Made by a program: the position numbers and the translations under genes. The notes under the pieces are model-generated. The model searched no databases. It worked only from the letters and a program-made list of their open reading frames with translations, and had not been told where the DNA came from. Shown here piece by piece: positions 24,266-35,740 of a DNA stretch of 64,000 bases. This stretch comes from Epiperipatus broadwayi (taxonomy: Eukaryota > Onychophora > Udeonychophora > Euonychophora > Peripatidae): NCBI GenBank assembly GCA_028023455.1, contig JAQFVV010012405.1, positions 2,607,149 through 2,671,148 of the forward strand. Direction: 5' to 3'. Each line of letters starts with the position of its first letter. Positions within the stretch are counted from its first letter, which is position 1.

Positions 24266-24976
24266 GGACCAGTACTTTTATTCTATATGTTTTCTGCTGC
24301 TCTAGATATAGTTTTAATATAAACACAAATACCAGAAGACATAGAAACACACTAAAAAATAAATTAATAAGCATCCAAAAATGAGATAAAAAATAACAGA
24401 AACACAAACATGTATTGACACATAGTCTCAAATGCAACTCACTTCAAATCTGTGACATGGAATCCTGCCAACAAAAGAAAATAATTTAAATTTTTATGCT
24501 CTGGTAATGAATTTTCTTTATTCATCTTTGTATATAATTTTTACAGTATGTTATTTTCTATTATAATGTTTTTTTTTCCCTTCAGTTTATTTGTTCCAAT
24601 TATTTTGTGTACATATTAATTTTTTTTTTTTTGTTAATATGTAATTTTTAACAATGTAATGGTTAATTTTTTTCTTCTTTTGGAAAAATTTGAATCTATA
24701 ACCTCTGTAACCTGTTGTAAAATTTTTTTTTCAATAAAGTTCCTTTGAAATGTAAAAAAAAATGTAATAATAATAATTATCATCATCATCTGCAGCACTC
24801 CTGTGTTAATGGAAACAACATTTTGCATGTAGCAAAAGGATACCAACTTAGTAACAAAAGTGATAAAGAGCAAAAAGATAACAATCCCAAGAAATACAAG
24901 TGAATGTTATTTCATAATATAAAATACTCAACCTGATTTACAAAAAAAAAAACGGATTTGATACCAAGAAAAAAAC

Positions 24977-26490
24977 ATGGCATCAGCTCAGACAAATACT
25001 GAAAAATATAGCACCAAAACAATTCATAACAAGACAAGGACACACAACCTAAACAAAATCCATGTGAATGCTGCAAAGTCAGTTGGACAAACAAACAACA
25101 TGGAGAATGATTTAAATACACCCCAGGTAGCCAGATTTAGAGTGGTGAATCTAAAAGATATTGATGACTTTAGCCTTAGAATCAATGAGAACATAGATCC
25201 CCCTTCCATGCTTTGGACTTCAGAAGAATTGCAAGTTGTAAATATAAATTTTAACAACACAATTCCTAAAAAAATATTTAATACTTTAAAAATTTTTTTT
25301 TCACTTCAATCAATTGTGTTATTGGCAACTGACAAAAATGTAACATATAAATTCCCCAGAGAACTGCTATATGAGGCACTAACTGCATATGGAATATGGG
25401 GTACCGTATTACATGTAGGAGACCAGCTTAACTCCCATTATTTGGTGATAGAATTCTTTAACAAATATCAAAGAGCCAGATTTCAAACACAGATCAAAAC
25501 ATTAGGAAATTATGCATTGATAACAATAGACAAGAACTTTCAAAACTATGTCACAGGTGCAATAAGAAATACACACATTGGATATACCATCAAGATTTTC
25601 AACATATGATGGAGCCATTTGCTACTATATTTAAACCCAATATTTCTGAAAAACACAGCCATGCCTGTATACAGCAACAGTTTTGAATTTAAAATTAAAT
25701 TAAATGACAGAGTAATCCCAGAAAACATTCCATCCCAAATTATTAACCAGGAGGCAGTGCTCTTACTTTATATAAGAGGTCTGAAACCACAATTCTATTA
25801 TTGTGGATAGCATGGCCATCTGGCAATACATTGTAACACAATCCAAATCATACAAAACCAAACTGCTACTAACTAACATTATATAATACAACTACAGGAA
25901 CAAATAATAGAAACACATCAAAACAATGATGAGGTAGACAGGGACCAAAAAAGTCCAAAACATCAATGGCTAGAAAACAATAGGGATAACAACACAAGTG
26001 GAAACATACAAGTTCTGGACTTATCAATTCAAAAGCCAAACAAAAATCAAGCATCCAATGAAGACATGAAACAAATAACATTAAATTATCCACCAAGCGA
26101 AACTAATAAAATCATCGCTAGTATCAAAGGAAAAAAATGAGAGCACAGAAAGAACAAGCAGCAGTAACATGATAACATAAATACCCAAATTGAATCAGAA
26201 CACATGCTAATAAAAAACAATACATCAACTGACATAACGGAAGCAATTACTCCATGTCTCCTCAAATAAAAGAAACAATACCAGAGACAAAAAGACCACC
26301 AGATTGAACACCAAAGAAAAACAGACAAACAAAAAAGGCTTAAGACAGAAAAGCACAATCCAAGAGATAATATTAAACATATACATCACTCAATCGATAC
26401 AACTGATGAAGAAGTAGAATTAAACTATGAAGGTGCTCAAGAACAACCACTGATTAGCAAACCAACCCAAAGAGATGATCCCATCTAGAT
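24977..26490 (+). pseudogene. LINE B ORF1, mostly open
   Basis: The first 210 codons (24977-25609) are open. Homology to the copy A and D proteins then continues past a stop and frameshift near 25585-25620, through PVYSNSFEFKIKL and QFYYCG-HGHLAIHC, where a stop replaces one knuckle cysteine. A long polar tail follows and ends near TTDEEVELNYEGAQE. That tail aligns with copy C (TTDEELELDYKDAQD). The predicted product is a basic, polar RNA-binding protein. Confidence 0.65.
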
Positions 26491-27036
26491 CACATAATCT
26501 TGATGAAAGTCAGAACAGCAACTCTTGATCAAAGACGTTTACACTCAACCTCCAAGATGCATCAATTAGCACTAGCCAAGCAAAAATGCAACCAAACAAG
26601 CAAAAAAAAATGGACAAAACAGCTAGTACATACAACATACAACAAAGATTAAAAGACAATTTCCAAAACAAAACTTAGTGATTGGACAAACTAAGAACCA
26701 GGGAACTTACAATCAATTGAACTTTTTCACAATAATATGAAGTAGATGAACAGCCTGTCATAAATGAGCAGAGAAAAGGGGGATACAAAAATGTATATAT
26801 CTATAAAAATTTGTGTTAACCCAGTCTAGGTAAAGTACTTTGAAAACTAATAGTAATATATATGTAATTCTTATTATCAGCTGTACCTTTATAACCTCTT
26901 TTTTTCTGTATATACAGCAATCAATCTGTAACCTGTATATTTAGATATATATCTGATTTACAATTTCTATTCTGATTGTATCATTTGTAACTTCACTGAT
27001 GTAACCCTGTTTTTATTCATTAAAGTTTGCTTTGAA

Positions 27037-27037
<1 letters not shown>

Positions 27038-27111
<74 letters not shown>

Positions 27112-27130
27112 TAATAACAATAACAACAAC

Positions 27131-27173
<43 letters not shown>

Positions 27174-27192
27174 GTGATAATCATCATCATCT
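27038..27192. repeat. (TAA)n(TCA)n LINE tail microsatellite
   Basis: About 150 bp of AAT repeats ends in TCATCATCATC. Poly-Asn and poly-Tyr frames across it are artefacts. It marks the 3' end of LINE copy B and the start of copy C. Confidence 0.9.
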
Positions 27193-28205
27193 AGCAATTG
27201 ACTGTGAGGCTAGGAAAAACATCAAAAGTCAATCAACCACAGCACAGCATCAAGAAGCAAAAAGCATCAAAAACAATCAAACATAGCACAACATCAACCA
27301 AGCACAGGGCAACATCAAGAGGCAAAAATATTAATGCAAACAGAAATATCACTTGATAAAGAAGAAAATAGAACCCAAAAAACACAAACCGACACCAACC
27401 TCAAAGCAAAAAGAACATGGATGAGACTATACCTGAAGAACACTTAGACTTACAGTTAGAAAAACAAGTAGAGATCAAGAGCCAAATAAAGATGAAACAA
27501 CAGCAAAAAATAGAAAAGTCTGCACTAATACATGAAATTCAGATTATTAACCAAGGCAGGGAAAAGGCTGAGAGTGAAAATCCAACCAGAAAAAAACAAG
27601 CCTCAACTAATGACAATTCTGAAAACACCAAACCAAAATCATTGCAAACACTAAGAATTAAAAATAACACAGCAACTGAAATAACACAACTAATCACATC
27701 AAACTTGCCACAAATTATACAAACAAACACAGACCAAAAGTGAAGACCAGGGCATCGCCAAAGAAAATCAGATGGGCCAAAAAAGTTAAAATGGAAGAGT
27801 CAAGCACAAGCAACTATGAAAAGCAGTACCAAACAATAGAAACAACTGATGAAGAACTTGAACTAGATTACAAAGATGCACAAGATTGGCCAGCAACAGA
27901 AAAGCAAAACATGAACAAACATCTACAATACACAATCCCAAAGAAAGTAAAAATGACTTTCAACATATTGGGAACTAATTGATATTATATATGTAATAAA
28001 GGATCACTGGTAGCACATCAGTATTTCTATAGTTGAAAGCCTTAGTGCTCAAGTAAAGGGATGCAAAACCCTTATGATGTATGTAACCCTGTACATCAAT
28101 CTATGTAACAAAACTAGATGTAAAAATGTATTTCGATGTAAAAACTACCTAGCTTAATAAAGTGCCTTTTGAAACATCATCATCATGACAACAACAACAA
28201 CACAA
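27193..28205 (+). mobile_element. LINE copy C, 5'-truncated and ORF1-only
   Basis: Copy C starts right after the tail of copy B and contains only the C-terminal polar part of ORF1 (27417-27982, two frames) followed by the family 3' UTR with AATAAA at 28156-28161, GCCTTTTGAAA and a CATCATCATC/ACAACA tail. The ORF1 tail runs straight into the 3' UTR with no ORF2, as in copy B. Confidence 0.65.
27417..27982 (+). pseudogene. LINE C ORF1 C-terminal fragment
   Basis: Two frames (27417-27743 and 27740-27982) encode a Lys/Gln/Glu-rich polar region ending NILGTN. The overlap indicates one frameshift. The segment with TTDEELELDYKDAQD matches copy B. No enzymatic domain. Confidence 0.55.
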
Positions 28206-30747
28206 TTATTTATTGAAAAGTTAAGCAAAAATTGAAGGAATATATTTAAGCTAATGTATATGTTTAAATTTTATTATTAATGCACTTTATGATTGTATAT
28301 AATCAAATGTTGTTTTTGATTATGTAGTGTACTTAATGAAATTTGTATTATTTTTTTGCTATTTAAAGTGAAAGTTTTATTTATATTTGATGCATCATAA
28401 ATTATAGTACAGAATGTCTTACATATATACTGCATAAAAATTCGATAAGAATTAATAGTTATATTTGTAGTTATTTTAATTGTTTTTAGTACAATGATGC
28501 AATCAAAACAATTATTGTATATAATGAATAAACCCTTTACTTTTTTGGCATGAATATTGCCTTTTTATCTTTCAATAATATCTCTTTTAAGAAGTCAGTA
28601 TCCTATCACATTGTTAGTCTTACAAAATGCTTATTAAAAAAATTTGTTGAAAATTTTTTTAAATGATCATTATAGCCAATAGTTAATTGTTAATCAAAAT
28701 TCTGTGTATAAATTATTGATGAATATATACAGGGAAAGGCTGTATAATTTTCACACACACACACAAAACTCATTAAGAAAATACTATTAGAAAGAAGAAT
28801 ATAATTATCTACAATATGACGAATCATGTACCTGTATAATGGGTGCAATTATATATATATTTAAAGATATCTAATGCTGTCATATTACTTCCAAACACTC
28901 TTCAACTATGGCAAACTAAAAAAGGATAATTCTCTTTTTTATATATCTTACTTTTATTGAATTCTTATATGTGATTTCAGTGAAAATAAACAAGATTTTT
29001 TAAGAAAATGTAGTTTAAAAAATGCTACAGTTTATTTATAAAAACTGGATTGGATTTAGAAAAATAATTTTATTTTGGGATTTCGGAAGTTTAAATTTTT
29101 TTTTCTCTTTATAGTACAGATGCTATTTTAATCAAATATATATACTTAAAGGACTATGAGGACATCTTACCAGCCACAGGGGAAAGAGTAAAATATCTTT
29201 GTGACTGAACATTATTATTGTTTTTTTGTATATTTTTCAAAGTATTGCATAATGATGATGATTTTTAAAATGAAAAATAAAATCTTTAATGTGTTGTATA
29301 CTCTTGGTGCAATACGCAAAAATATTTATTGATAGATAACATTTATAAAATTTTGGGAATTATTGTCAAAATTGGAAATTATATCAAATCAAGGAGATAA
29401 TTATTTGTATATGCCGACGTCTATTGTGTGTGTGTATATATATATAATACGTGGCTATATGTAATAATATAGGGATTGTCATCATTTCATTGTAAATAAA
29501 AGCTTTTGAGAAGTTGACAGTTATCCCTTAGCAGACCAGTTGTATTATATTTTACTTTTATTTGGATAAATTTAGCCATTCTCAGGTAATTTAGAAGTTT
29601 ATATGCTATCCAAACATAGTCCTATTTCGTGTTTAAATATATCGAACTAATCGATTCGATTTCAAAGTCTGAATATTTTAATACACAGTCGTCTATATAT
29701 ATATTATGATTAAGCAGATAATGAAATATTAAACAATTTATAACATTCATTTTTATTCAGATGCGCATGCTATTCTTATGTACACAGATAGATACATGTA
29801 GAATACACGCACAAGTTTATTGGTTTGGAGTAATCATTCTCATCTTATTCTGTTCAATTGCAAATATTAAAAAATTGTAAAATATTATTCTGCTATTAGT
29901 CTTATTAATTTAGAAATTTACTAATTTTTTTTTTTTTTAAATTATATTTCTAAAAAAGTACATATGTTGAGTTAATACTCTCATTTTTTACTATTATATT
30001 TGCGAAATTGACTGCAAATGGCAACTTGTCTTGTCACCATCTCATTTTGCTCTGTTGCTTTCAGAATTAGCCACACATTTAATTGAAACAAAACATTAAG
30101 CATGCCCCTTCTGTCTGGTTTTCTTAAGGGAATAAGTTCTATTGTTGGGCCATCATAAGTGATCAGTTTCTGAGAATATCGCAAACTTTGGCATCCAATT
30201 TGAATCTATAGGAGTTCTCATAATCATATTCCTTGCTGTTCCCTCAGTTGTATTTTTTTGTCTGTACTTTTATGCAAATTAATTTTCATTAAGTGACTTT
30301 GCAAAAAAAAAAAAAAAATTATAGTTATTTTATAAAAAAGCAAACAGCATGCTGGAGAAAGCAAAATAATAAATAAAAATAAACTTGAAATGTTTTTATT
30401 TATTTATATGTATATATTATAATACTCCTTAAAACTGATTATCGACTGCATTCATAAGAGATACATATATTTTTACTGACACACGGATAATAATTTTTTA
30501 ATTAGTTATTAAAAAACCAAAATATTTATTATTAACTTCATGATTTTATATATATATAACAAATAATTAATGCAAAATAACATATCTAAATAAACAATTG
30601 ATGGATTTAACCACAATCTATTGCAAATAAGCGTTACTCGTAATACCGTCTAAAAAATAGATCAACTCTCTTAAACTATAAATATATTTCTCGCAGATAT
30701 ATATCCACATCAGATATGTTAGAGGTTTAAACATGCCCACTTATATA
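28206..30747. other. Gene-free AT-rich stretch
   Basis: About 2.5 kb of unique A/T-rich sequence with T-runs, a short (CA)n near 28750 and an A-run near 30302. The 67-codon minus-strand frame (29981-30184) is of normal composition but I recognise no family. An upstream frame reading PIDSNWMPKF suggests it could be an unidentified element remnant. Confidence 0.5.
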
Positions 30748-33184
30748 GAATAGTACAGAAGTGGGAAACCTATTTACCATTGGAGGCCACATTTTAATTA
30801 GACTATAATAAAGGAGGCCGCTTTAATTTTTTATATTCGTTTAGCATATAAATATATTTAGATCTTTAAATTTTAAATAAAAATTTTATATTAAATAGCA
30901 CTTCAAATAAAAATATTATTAACATAAGTATCATAATTAAATTTATTACACTATAAAGAAATACAATAGAAAAATTATAATATTAAATCATAAAAATCTA
31001 TCATAGCAGCAATACAAAAAATAATTTTATAATCGGATGGAAAATTTAAGGTAGTGGGATATTTGCATTTGTTTCTTTCTTGAAAGTAATTGAATATTTG
31101 GATTAAGTTTCTTAACACGTAGCCTTAATTGATCCTCTGTGTTCTTAAACTAGTTTTAATTTTTGTCATGAGAGATAATGTTGACTTGCAGCAGTAAGTA
31201 CTTCCAAAGCAGGAAAGTAAACAGACATGGATATTCAACAGCATTTTTCCAAATTTCTATGGGATCCTTTTTAGCATCAAAGAGGGATTTGAGGATAGTA
31301 TCTTCCCCTAACTCAAATAACTTCATTTGTAGTTCTGTAGGAGCCTTGGATATATCTACTAAATGTGGTTCAAATACCAGTTTCATAACAGGAGTGTGTT
31401 TGTCAAAATCTGAAAATCTTTCTGTCACAATTCTGCTCATTTAACATTTTTGCTAGCTCTGGGAAGTGTTCTGCAGATATATCCAAGGAGAGAGCAATTT
31501 TTTGAAAAATGTTAATTTTTTTTCGAAACACTTGGATCTTTTGCCACATTTTATATACATGCTTCATTTTACCTTGCAGGAAAATATTTAAATTGTTTTG
31601 TTTTGTCATGACGTCAGACAAAAAAGCAATATTTCTGCAAAATGCTTCATCTGATAAATCACATGGTTTTTCTTGTTCTTGATAAAAAATTAAAATTTGT
31701 TGTTGAGGAGTTAAACATTTTATCAAAACCTGTTCTGTTGATAGCCAGAAAACCTTGTAGTAGTACAGTAGATAAACAGCATCTGCCAAAATTTACAAAG
31801 ATGCATTGCATTTATGAGAATATGGTTTACAATCCCAATGGCTTTATCCAGAGCATCTTGCAAAATCACGGATTTTGCACAAAGATTCTATTGATTCAAA
31901 ATGCAGTGAAATATTATCAAATTTTTCAAATTTAAGTTGTCCCCTTTTAATAAATCAATGAATCCTTTTTTTTTGCCTCTCATGGAAAGTGCACCATTGG
32001 TGCAAACACTGACTAAATTACTAACATTTGACTGTAATCAATGACATACTTTTTTAAAGTTTTCGAAAGTATCCAACACCATGAGTTCTTCCAATTAGTG
32101 TACCCAACCCAAAAATTTCTTCATAACACTGAAAATCTTTAATTACAGCATGAATAAAATATAAAACTTGTGCCAAGTCAGTTTTATCAGTGCTTTATAT
32201 AAAGGAGTTGAAAAATAAACATCTTCATTTTGTATAATATTACGAAGTTGCTCTGTTACAGTTTGAGCTAATTCGTGCTGTCGATCTGTTATAGTTTTTT
32301 TTTGAAAGAGCAAATTTTTTGTATTTATTAACTTTTTCTGGATCTAGCATACCTACTGCTTCAACAATACATTCTTTTATTCTATATCACTAAATGGTTT
32401 GCCTCTTTTTCCAAGTAGATGTGCTATTTTGTAGTAATATCAACTGCAGTGGTATTTTTCTTTACAAAAGCACCAAAGATATCTGTTGATGATGCTTTTC
32501 ATTTTTCAATTTTTGAATTGCATCTTGTCAAGATTTGCCTTCTAAATTGAATAATTTATGTTCTTTATGTGTCAAATAGTGTTTATTTGTATTCACTTTT
32601 TTTAAAGTAGTTAAAACCATATTGCACAACAAACACACCATTTTATCTTTCACAGAAGTGAAGAAAAAAAATCTTAATTCTCACTCTACATTAAATGTTC
32701 TATTTTCTTCATTTAATTTTCTTTTCTTGCAGTTTGACATGATGGGTAAAAAAATATTAAATAATATCTTTTAAAAAGTGTATACTTGCTAGAAATACAA
32801 CAACACTGTGTTTTAGTAAAATCACAGTATAAGTATAACAATAACAAGTGTATGATTACAAACATGGTTCAAGTTTGACAAACTACAAGTCACAATGGTC
32901 TTTTTATGAACATTAATAGTAAGAAAATAGTTTTTGTGTAGAGATTGGGTAACATGTCCGGTATTGTTACCATTTTGCACAAAGTTGTGTTCTATCATCT
33001 GAAATATTCAATTGTTTATGACCACCAGTAACCACTGAAAATGCCATTCTTTATTTAACTCTATAAATTTTCAAATTTTTGTTATCTAAATAAGTGAATA
33101 TCAATTAATACAAGATCTAACTTCTATGAAGCCTGCACAAGTTACTCATGGAGGCTGCATATGTTCTCCACCTAGGGAATAGTA
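30748..33184 (-). mobile_element. hAT transposon with perfect 8-bp TSD
   Basis: GAATAGTA at 30748-30755 and again at 33177-33184 flanks an element of 2421 bp (30756-33176). The left end begins CAGAAGTGGGAAACC. The inverted right end, CCTAGGTGGAGAAC, matches it imperfectly, so the TIRs are degraded. GGAGGC-type subterminal words occur at both ends. The body holds a minus-strand transposase pseudogene of the ZBED/GTF2IRD2-like hAT group. The size is close to what an autonomous element of this group would need, with a single-exon transposase of about 570 codons. Confidence 0.88.
31045..32740 (-). pseudogene. ZBED/GTF2IRD2-like hAT transposase, broken
   Basis: The reading starts at an ATG at 32740 (MSNCKKRKLNEENRTFNVE). 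A BED-like finger follows with C-x2-C (VCLLCN) and HYLTHKEH about 30 residues later. Further on is the VCTNGALSMRGKKKG segment (about 31960-32015), where this group usually has Asp in place of the Asn. A conserved stretch comes next (31403-31789), with the FWLSTEQVL block and SLQGK-like region, and then 31156-31440. The last recognisable piece (RVKKLNPNIQLLSRKK) lies near 31060-31110 in another frame. There are at least five stops or frameshifts. Hits to proteins annotated as general transcription factor II-I repeat domain 2 would be expected. Confidence 0.8.
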
Positions 33185-33581
33185 GCTCGAACATGGTATG
33201 TAAGTAAATATATTCAAATGCTCTGATTGTTAAACACTATTAAGGATTACTTACATGTATTTAATGTGTCTAAATCAGGAATATAAAAATGAGAACATAT
33301 CATGTGAGACAGAAACAATTATAATTTCATTTACTTGATAATTTATGGATAAGTTCTTAACAGTACCAAGATATTATAATCTAGAATTAAAGATGAAAAC
33401 TGTTACATCTAACTTATAATGAAGAAATTACTTTTTATTTTTTTTAATGAACATTTTATACATGGAGAGTGTCAATTTATTTATAATTAGATTGCCAAGT
33501 TGCATAAATAGCTTGAGTAAAAGCGACCAATTTTCACCAAAGCAATGACTTTCAAAACATTTTTGCAACAATACATGAAGC
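33185..33581. other. AT-rich spacer between two hAT elements
   Basis: Unique A/T-rich sequence, nothing recognised. Confidence 0.5.
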
Positions 33582-34100
33582 CCCTATATCAGGGGTGGGA
33601 AAATAACAGCCCATGGGACACATGCAGCCTGCTAAGAGTTTTTATGTGCCTCATCAAGACATTCAGAAATATCATTTTGAACTGAGATTTCCTTCCCATG
33701 AGCGATCAAAGATTCAACTCATATTTTCCACTAGGACAGCCACATCAATACACATGCAGTGTAGATACGATGTGCATTGCTTTTCCAGTTGATCTGGTTA
33801 ATTTCAATTTTGTCTTTGCATTAGAAAATATATACATTTCCAACTTTAGTGAAACCATGAACCCTCCAAAAAAATGTAAAATCAGTGAAGAATGGCATGT
33901 GTTTAATGAAGAATGGACAAACAAATATTTCTTTGGTAATACAGGGAATAAAGCAGTGTGTTTATTGTGTCATGAAAAAAAGGTACGGCCCTTCGCTAAC
34001 CTTTGCTTCCACAAAGTGGTCCCCGATTCAGCCTTCTGCTAACCACTGCTTCCACAAAGTGGCCCCCAAGCCAAAACAATTGCCCACCTCTGACCTATAT
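33582..34100 (+). mobile_element. Internally deleted hAT with 8-bp TSD
   Basis: The element at 33590-34092 (503 bp) begins CAGGGGTGGGAAAATAACAG and its inverted right end reads CAGAGGTGGGCAATTG. The flanks CCCTATAT (33582-33589) and ACCTATAT (34093-34100) differ at one base, consistent with an aged 8-bp TSD. It keeps the 5' coding start of a ZBED-type transposase and then jumps to the 3' end. An imperfect direct repeat (TGCTTCCACAAAGTGG twice, about 34004 and 34049) lies near the deletion junction. Confidence 0.85.
33857..34042 (+). pseudogene. N-terminal fragment of a ZBED-like hAT transposase
   Basis: Starting at the ATG at 33857 the frame reads MNPPKKCKISEEWHVFNEEW and continues to KAVCLLCHEKK, the first half of a BED zinc finger (C-x2-C). 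The His pair is missing because of the internal deletion, and the frame then runs through the element's 3' end to a stop. It lies in the same frame as an ATG at 33698, but homology supports 33857 as the original start. It differs clearly from the transposase at 31.0-32.7 kb, so the two elements belong to different families. Confidence 0.65.
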
Positions 34101-34364
34101 TATAGATTTGAAAATTTAATTTTACATTGATAAAAAATGGCAATAATTTTGATTCTACATTTTCGTATTAAGTTTTTATACTATTAATTGATCTCGCTCA
34201 CAAACTTTTTTTCTTTATATGTTGTTTTAAAAAATAAAATGACCTTTCTAAAAAAAAATAATGTAATGAAAAGTAGCATATTTTCCTTTTTATCAAACAA
34301 ATTTAAATATATACTATTTTCATTTTTAAACTATTTTAACAAATTATTAATTTTTCTTTTAAAG
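34101..34364. other. AT-rich spacer
   Basis: T-rich unique sequence; the hydrophobic frame 34188-34394 is not a gene. Confidence 0.5.
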
Positions 34365-34864
34365 GTAAAAAATCTTTTTTTTTTTGTAATGTAAAAAATC
34401 TTTATTGTATCTATGGTTTACATTTTTGGGTAATAATTCGGTGAAAGTTTTTTAACAAAGCAAAAGAAGAAACAAAGGAAAAGTTGCACAGTTCCATTGT
34501 AGAATTTTTTTGGTAATGTTTTAATGTAAGTAATAAGTCCTTTGAAATAATATCTTTAATAGATATTTTTATCATCTTAAGGGGGACAGTGGTGAGTGAA
34601 GCTCCACTTTAGGTTTCATGGACCTATTTATATAGGCTTTGGGTCAATTAGACCATTGATTTCTTTTGGTATTAGATCTTTACTAGACTGGAATTTCCTT
34701 TTTTTCTTTTCTGCATGATCAGTGGGGTCCGAGTTGTCTGATTCAGTTAGATCTGGTGATAAATTTTCTAATGGTCTTTTCCCAATATGAGAATGACCTC
34801 CTTCAGGTTCTGATCTTAATTCCCTATCATTCTTACATTTAATAGATTTGTTGGGTTGTATTCC

Positions 34865-35680
34865 TTATAGACGAGAGAATTTGTCATCTTCAGTGGTTTC
34901 TATATCTGTAGCTTTCATGTCTATGATGGTGGCTGAGGATGATCTATCTTCACTATGTGGCTCTGGGGGTGAAATGTCCATTGGGATGATGCAGATTCCA
35001 GGAATCTCAGGTGAATTTTTCATTGAGATGCTTGAGGCTTTCATAGCCCCTAATTGCATTCTGGGATCTTCTGTAGTTCCAATTGTTATCAATTCCCTTG
35101 TAGGTGAGTTATTACTATCTAATGGAACTGATCCAGGTATGCCACATCTATGATATCTATTTTTCCTTTCTTGACAGATATTACATATTCTTGCCAGACA
35201 GTCAGGCAGTAAGTGGCTTCTGCATTTACAGAAGTAATATTGAGGTGGAACTTCTCTAAAGGTGACTATTAATGGAGCAATATTAGTATGAAATAATGTT
35301 GGGATATTAGTTGGAGTAATGTCTTTCTTCAGGGTGGTTTTAAATAATGCGGTGTTAGTAAGTATAGGTATTCCAATTCTTCTATCATAAGTGTATCTAA
35401 AATTTGATATTGTTCCACATTTTTTAAGCAATTGTTGGAGTTCTGCTTTGTGAAAATTTATATAGCAATTGCGTGTCTGGCCTAATAGAGTTACAGGTCA
35501 ATCTATGTCCACCCAACAGAGAATCTTATCCTTAAGCATTGCTATGTGTTTTTTAAAGAATTCATTTTGGATGAGAGAGTAAAATTCTAGAATAATGTAT
35601 CTATTGTTGGGGTGTGTGAGCACTTTAAAAATAGTTCCCCAGAGGTTTTTTGATTCAATTTCTTCATAGAAATCTTCCAC
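34865..35680 (-). pseudogene. LINE D ORF1, knuckle and N-terminal portions
   Basis: The frames 35498-35680 (60 codons) and 34865-35431 (188 codons) lie in line with stops between them. The first has NLWGTIFKVLTHPNNRYIIL, matching GIWGTVLHVGDQLNSHYLVI in copy B. The second reads RRIGIPILTNTALF, then QYYFCKCRSHLLPDC and CNICQE...RYHRC, the CCHC-like knuckles. A low-complexity acidic and serine-rich tail follows. The role is RNA binding in the retrotransposition particle. Confidence 0.7.
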
Positions 35681-35740
35681 TGGGAATCGATGTAACCAAC
35701 ATTGCTAATCAGTGATGGTTAATATCAGTGATTTTTCATT

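Larger units (their letters stand above)
19990..24790 (+). mobile_element. LINE copy A, near full length with ORF1 and ORF2
   Basis: This is a degraded non-LTR retrotransposon with an ORF1-like nucleic-acid-binding region (about 20000-21136), an apurinic-type endonuclease, a reverse transcriptase and a C-terminal zinc-binding region (about 21290-24260). A 3' UTR follows with AATAAA at 24733-24738, the motif CCTTTGAAA, and a TAA/TCA-type tail ending at 24790. ORF1 carries CCHC-like knuckles, as in the Jockey/I/R1-type groups. The exact clade is not determined. Several frameshifts and stops make it inactive. It is followed directly by two more copies of the same family. Confidence 0.8.
24791..27192 (+). 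mobile_element. LINE copy B, ORF1-only derivative
   Basis: Copy B begins directly after the tail of copy A. A start codon at 24977 opens ORF1, which can be followed to about 26490. A short 3' UTR comes next, with the family's TGTAACC repeats, ATTAAA at 27020-27025, GCTTTGAAATA and a long (TAA)n(TCA)n tail (27038-27192). No endonuclease or RT lies between ORF1 and the 3' UTR, unlike copy A. It therefore resembles the half-LINE (HAL1) type derivatives known for L1. Its shortness cannot come from 5' truncation, because the 5' end is present. Confidence 0.7.

Noticed and set aside
26967-27286. Poly-Tyr and poly-Asn frames
   Set aside because: Translations of the (TAA)n LINE tail on both strands.
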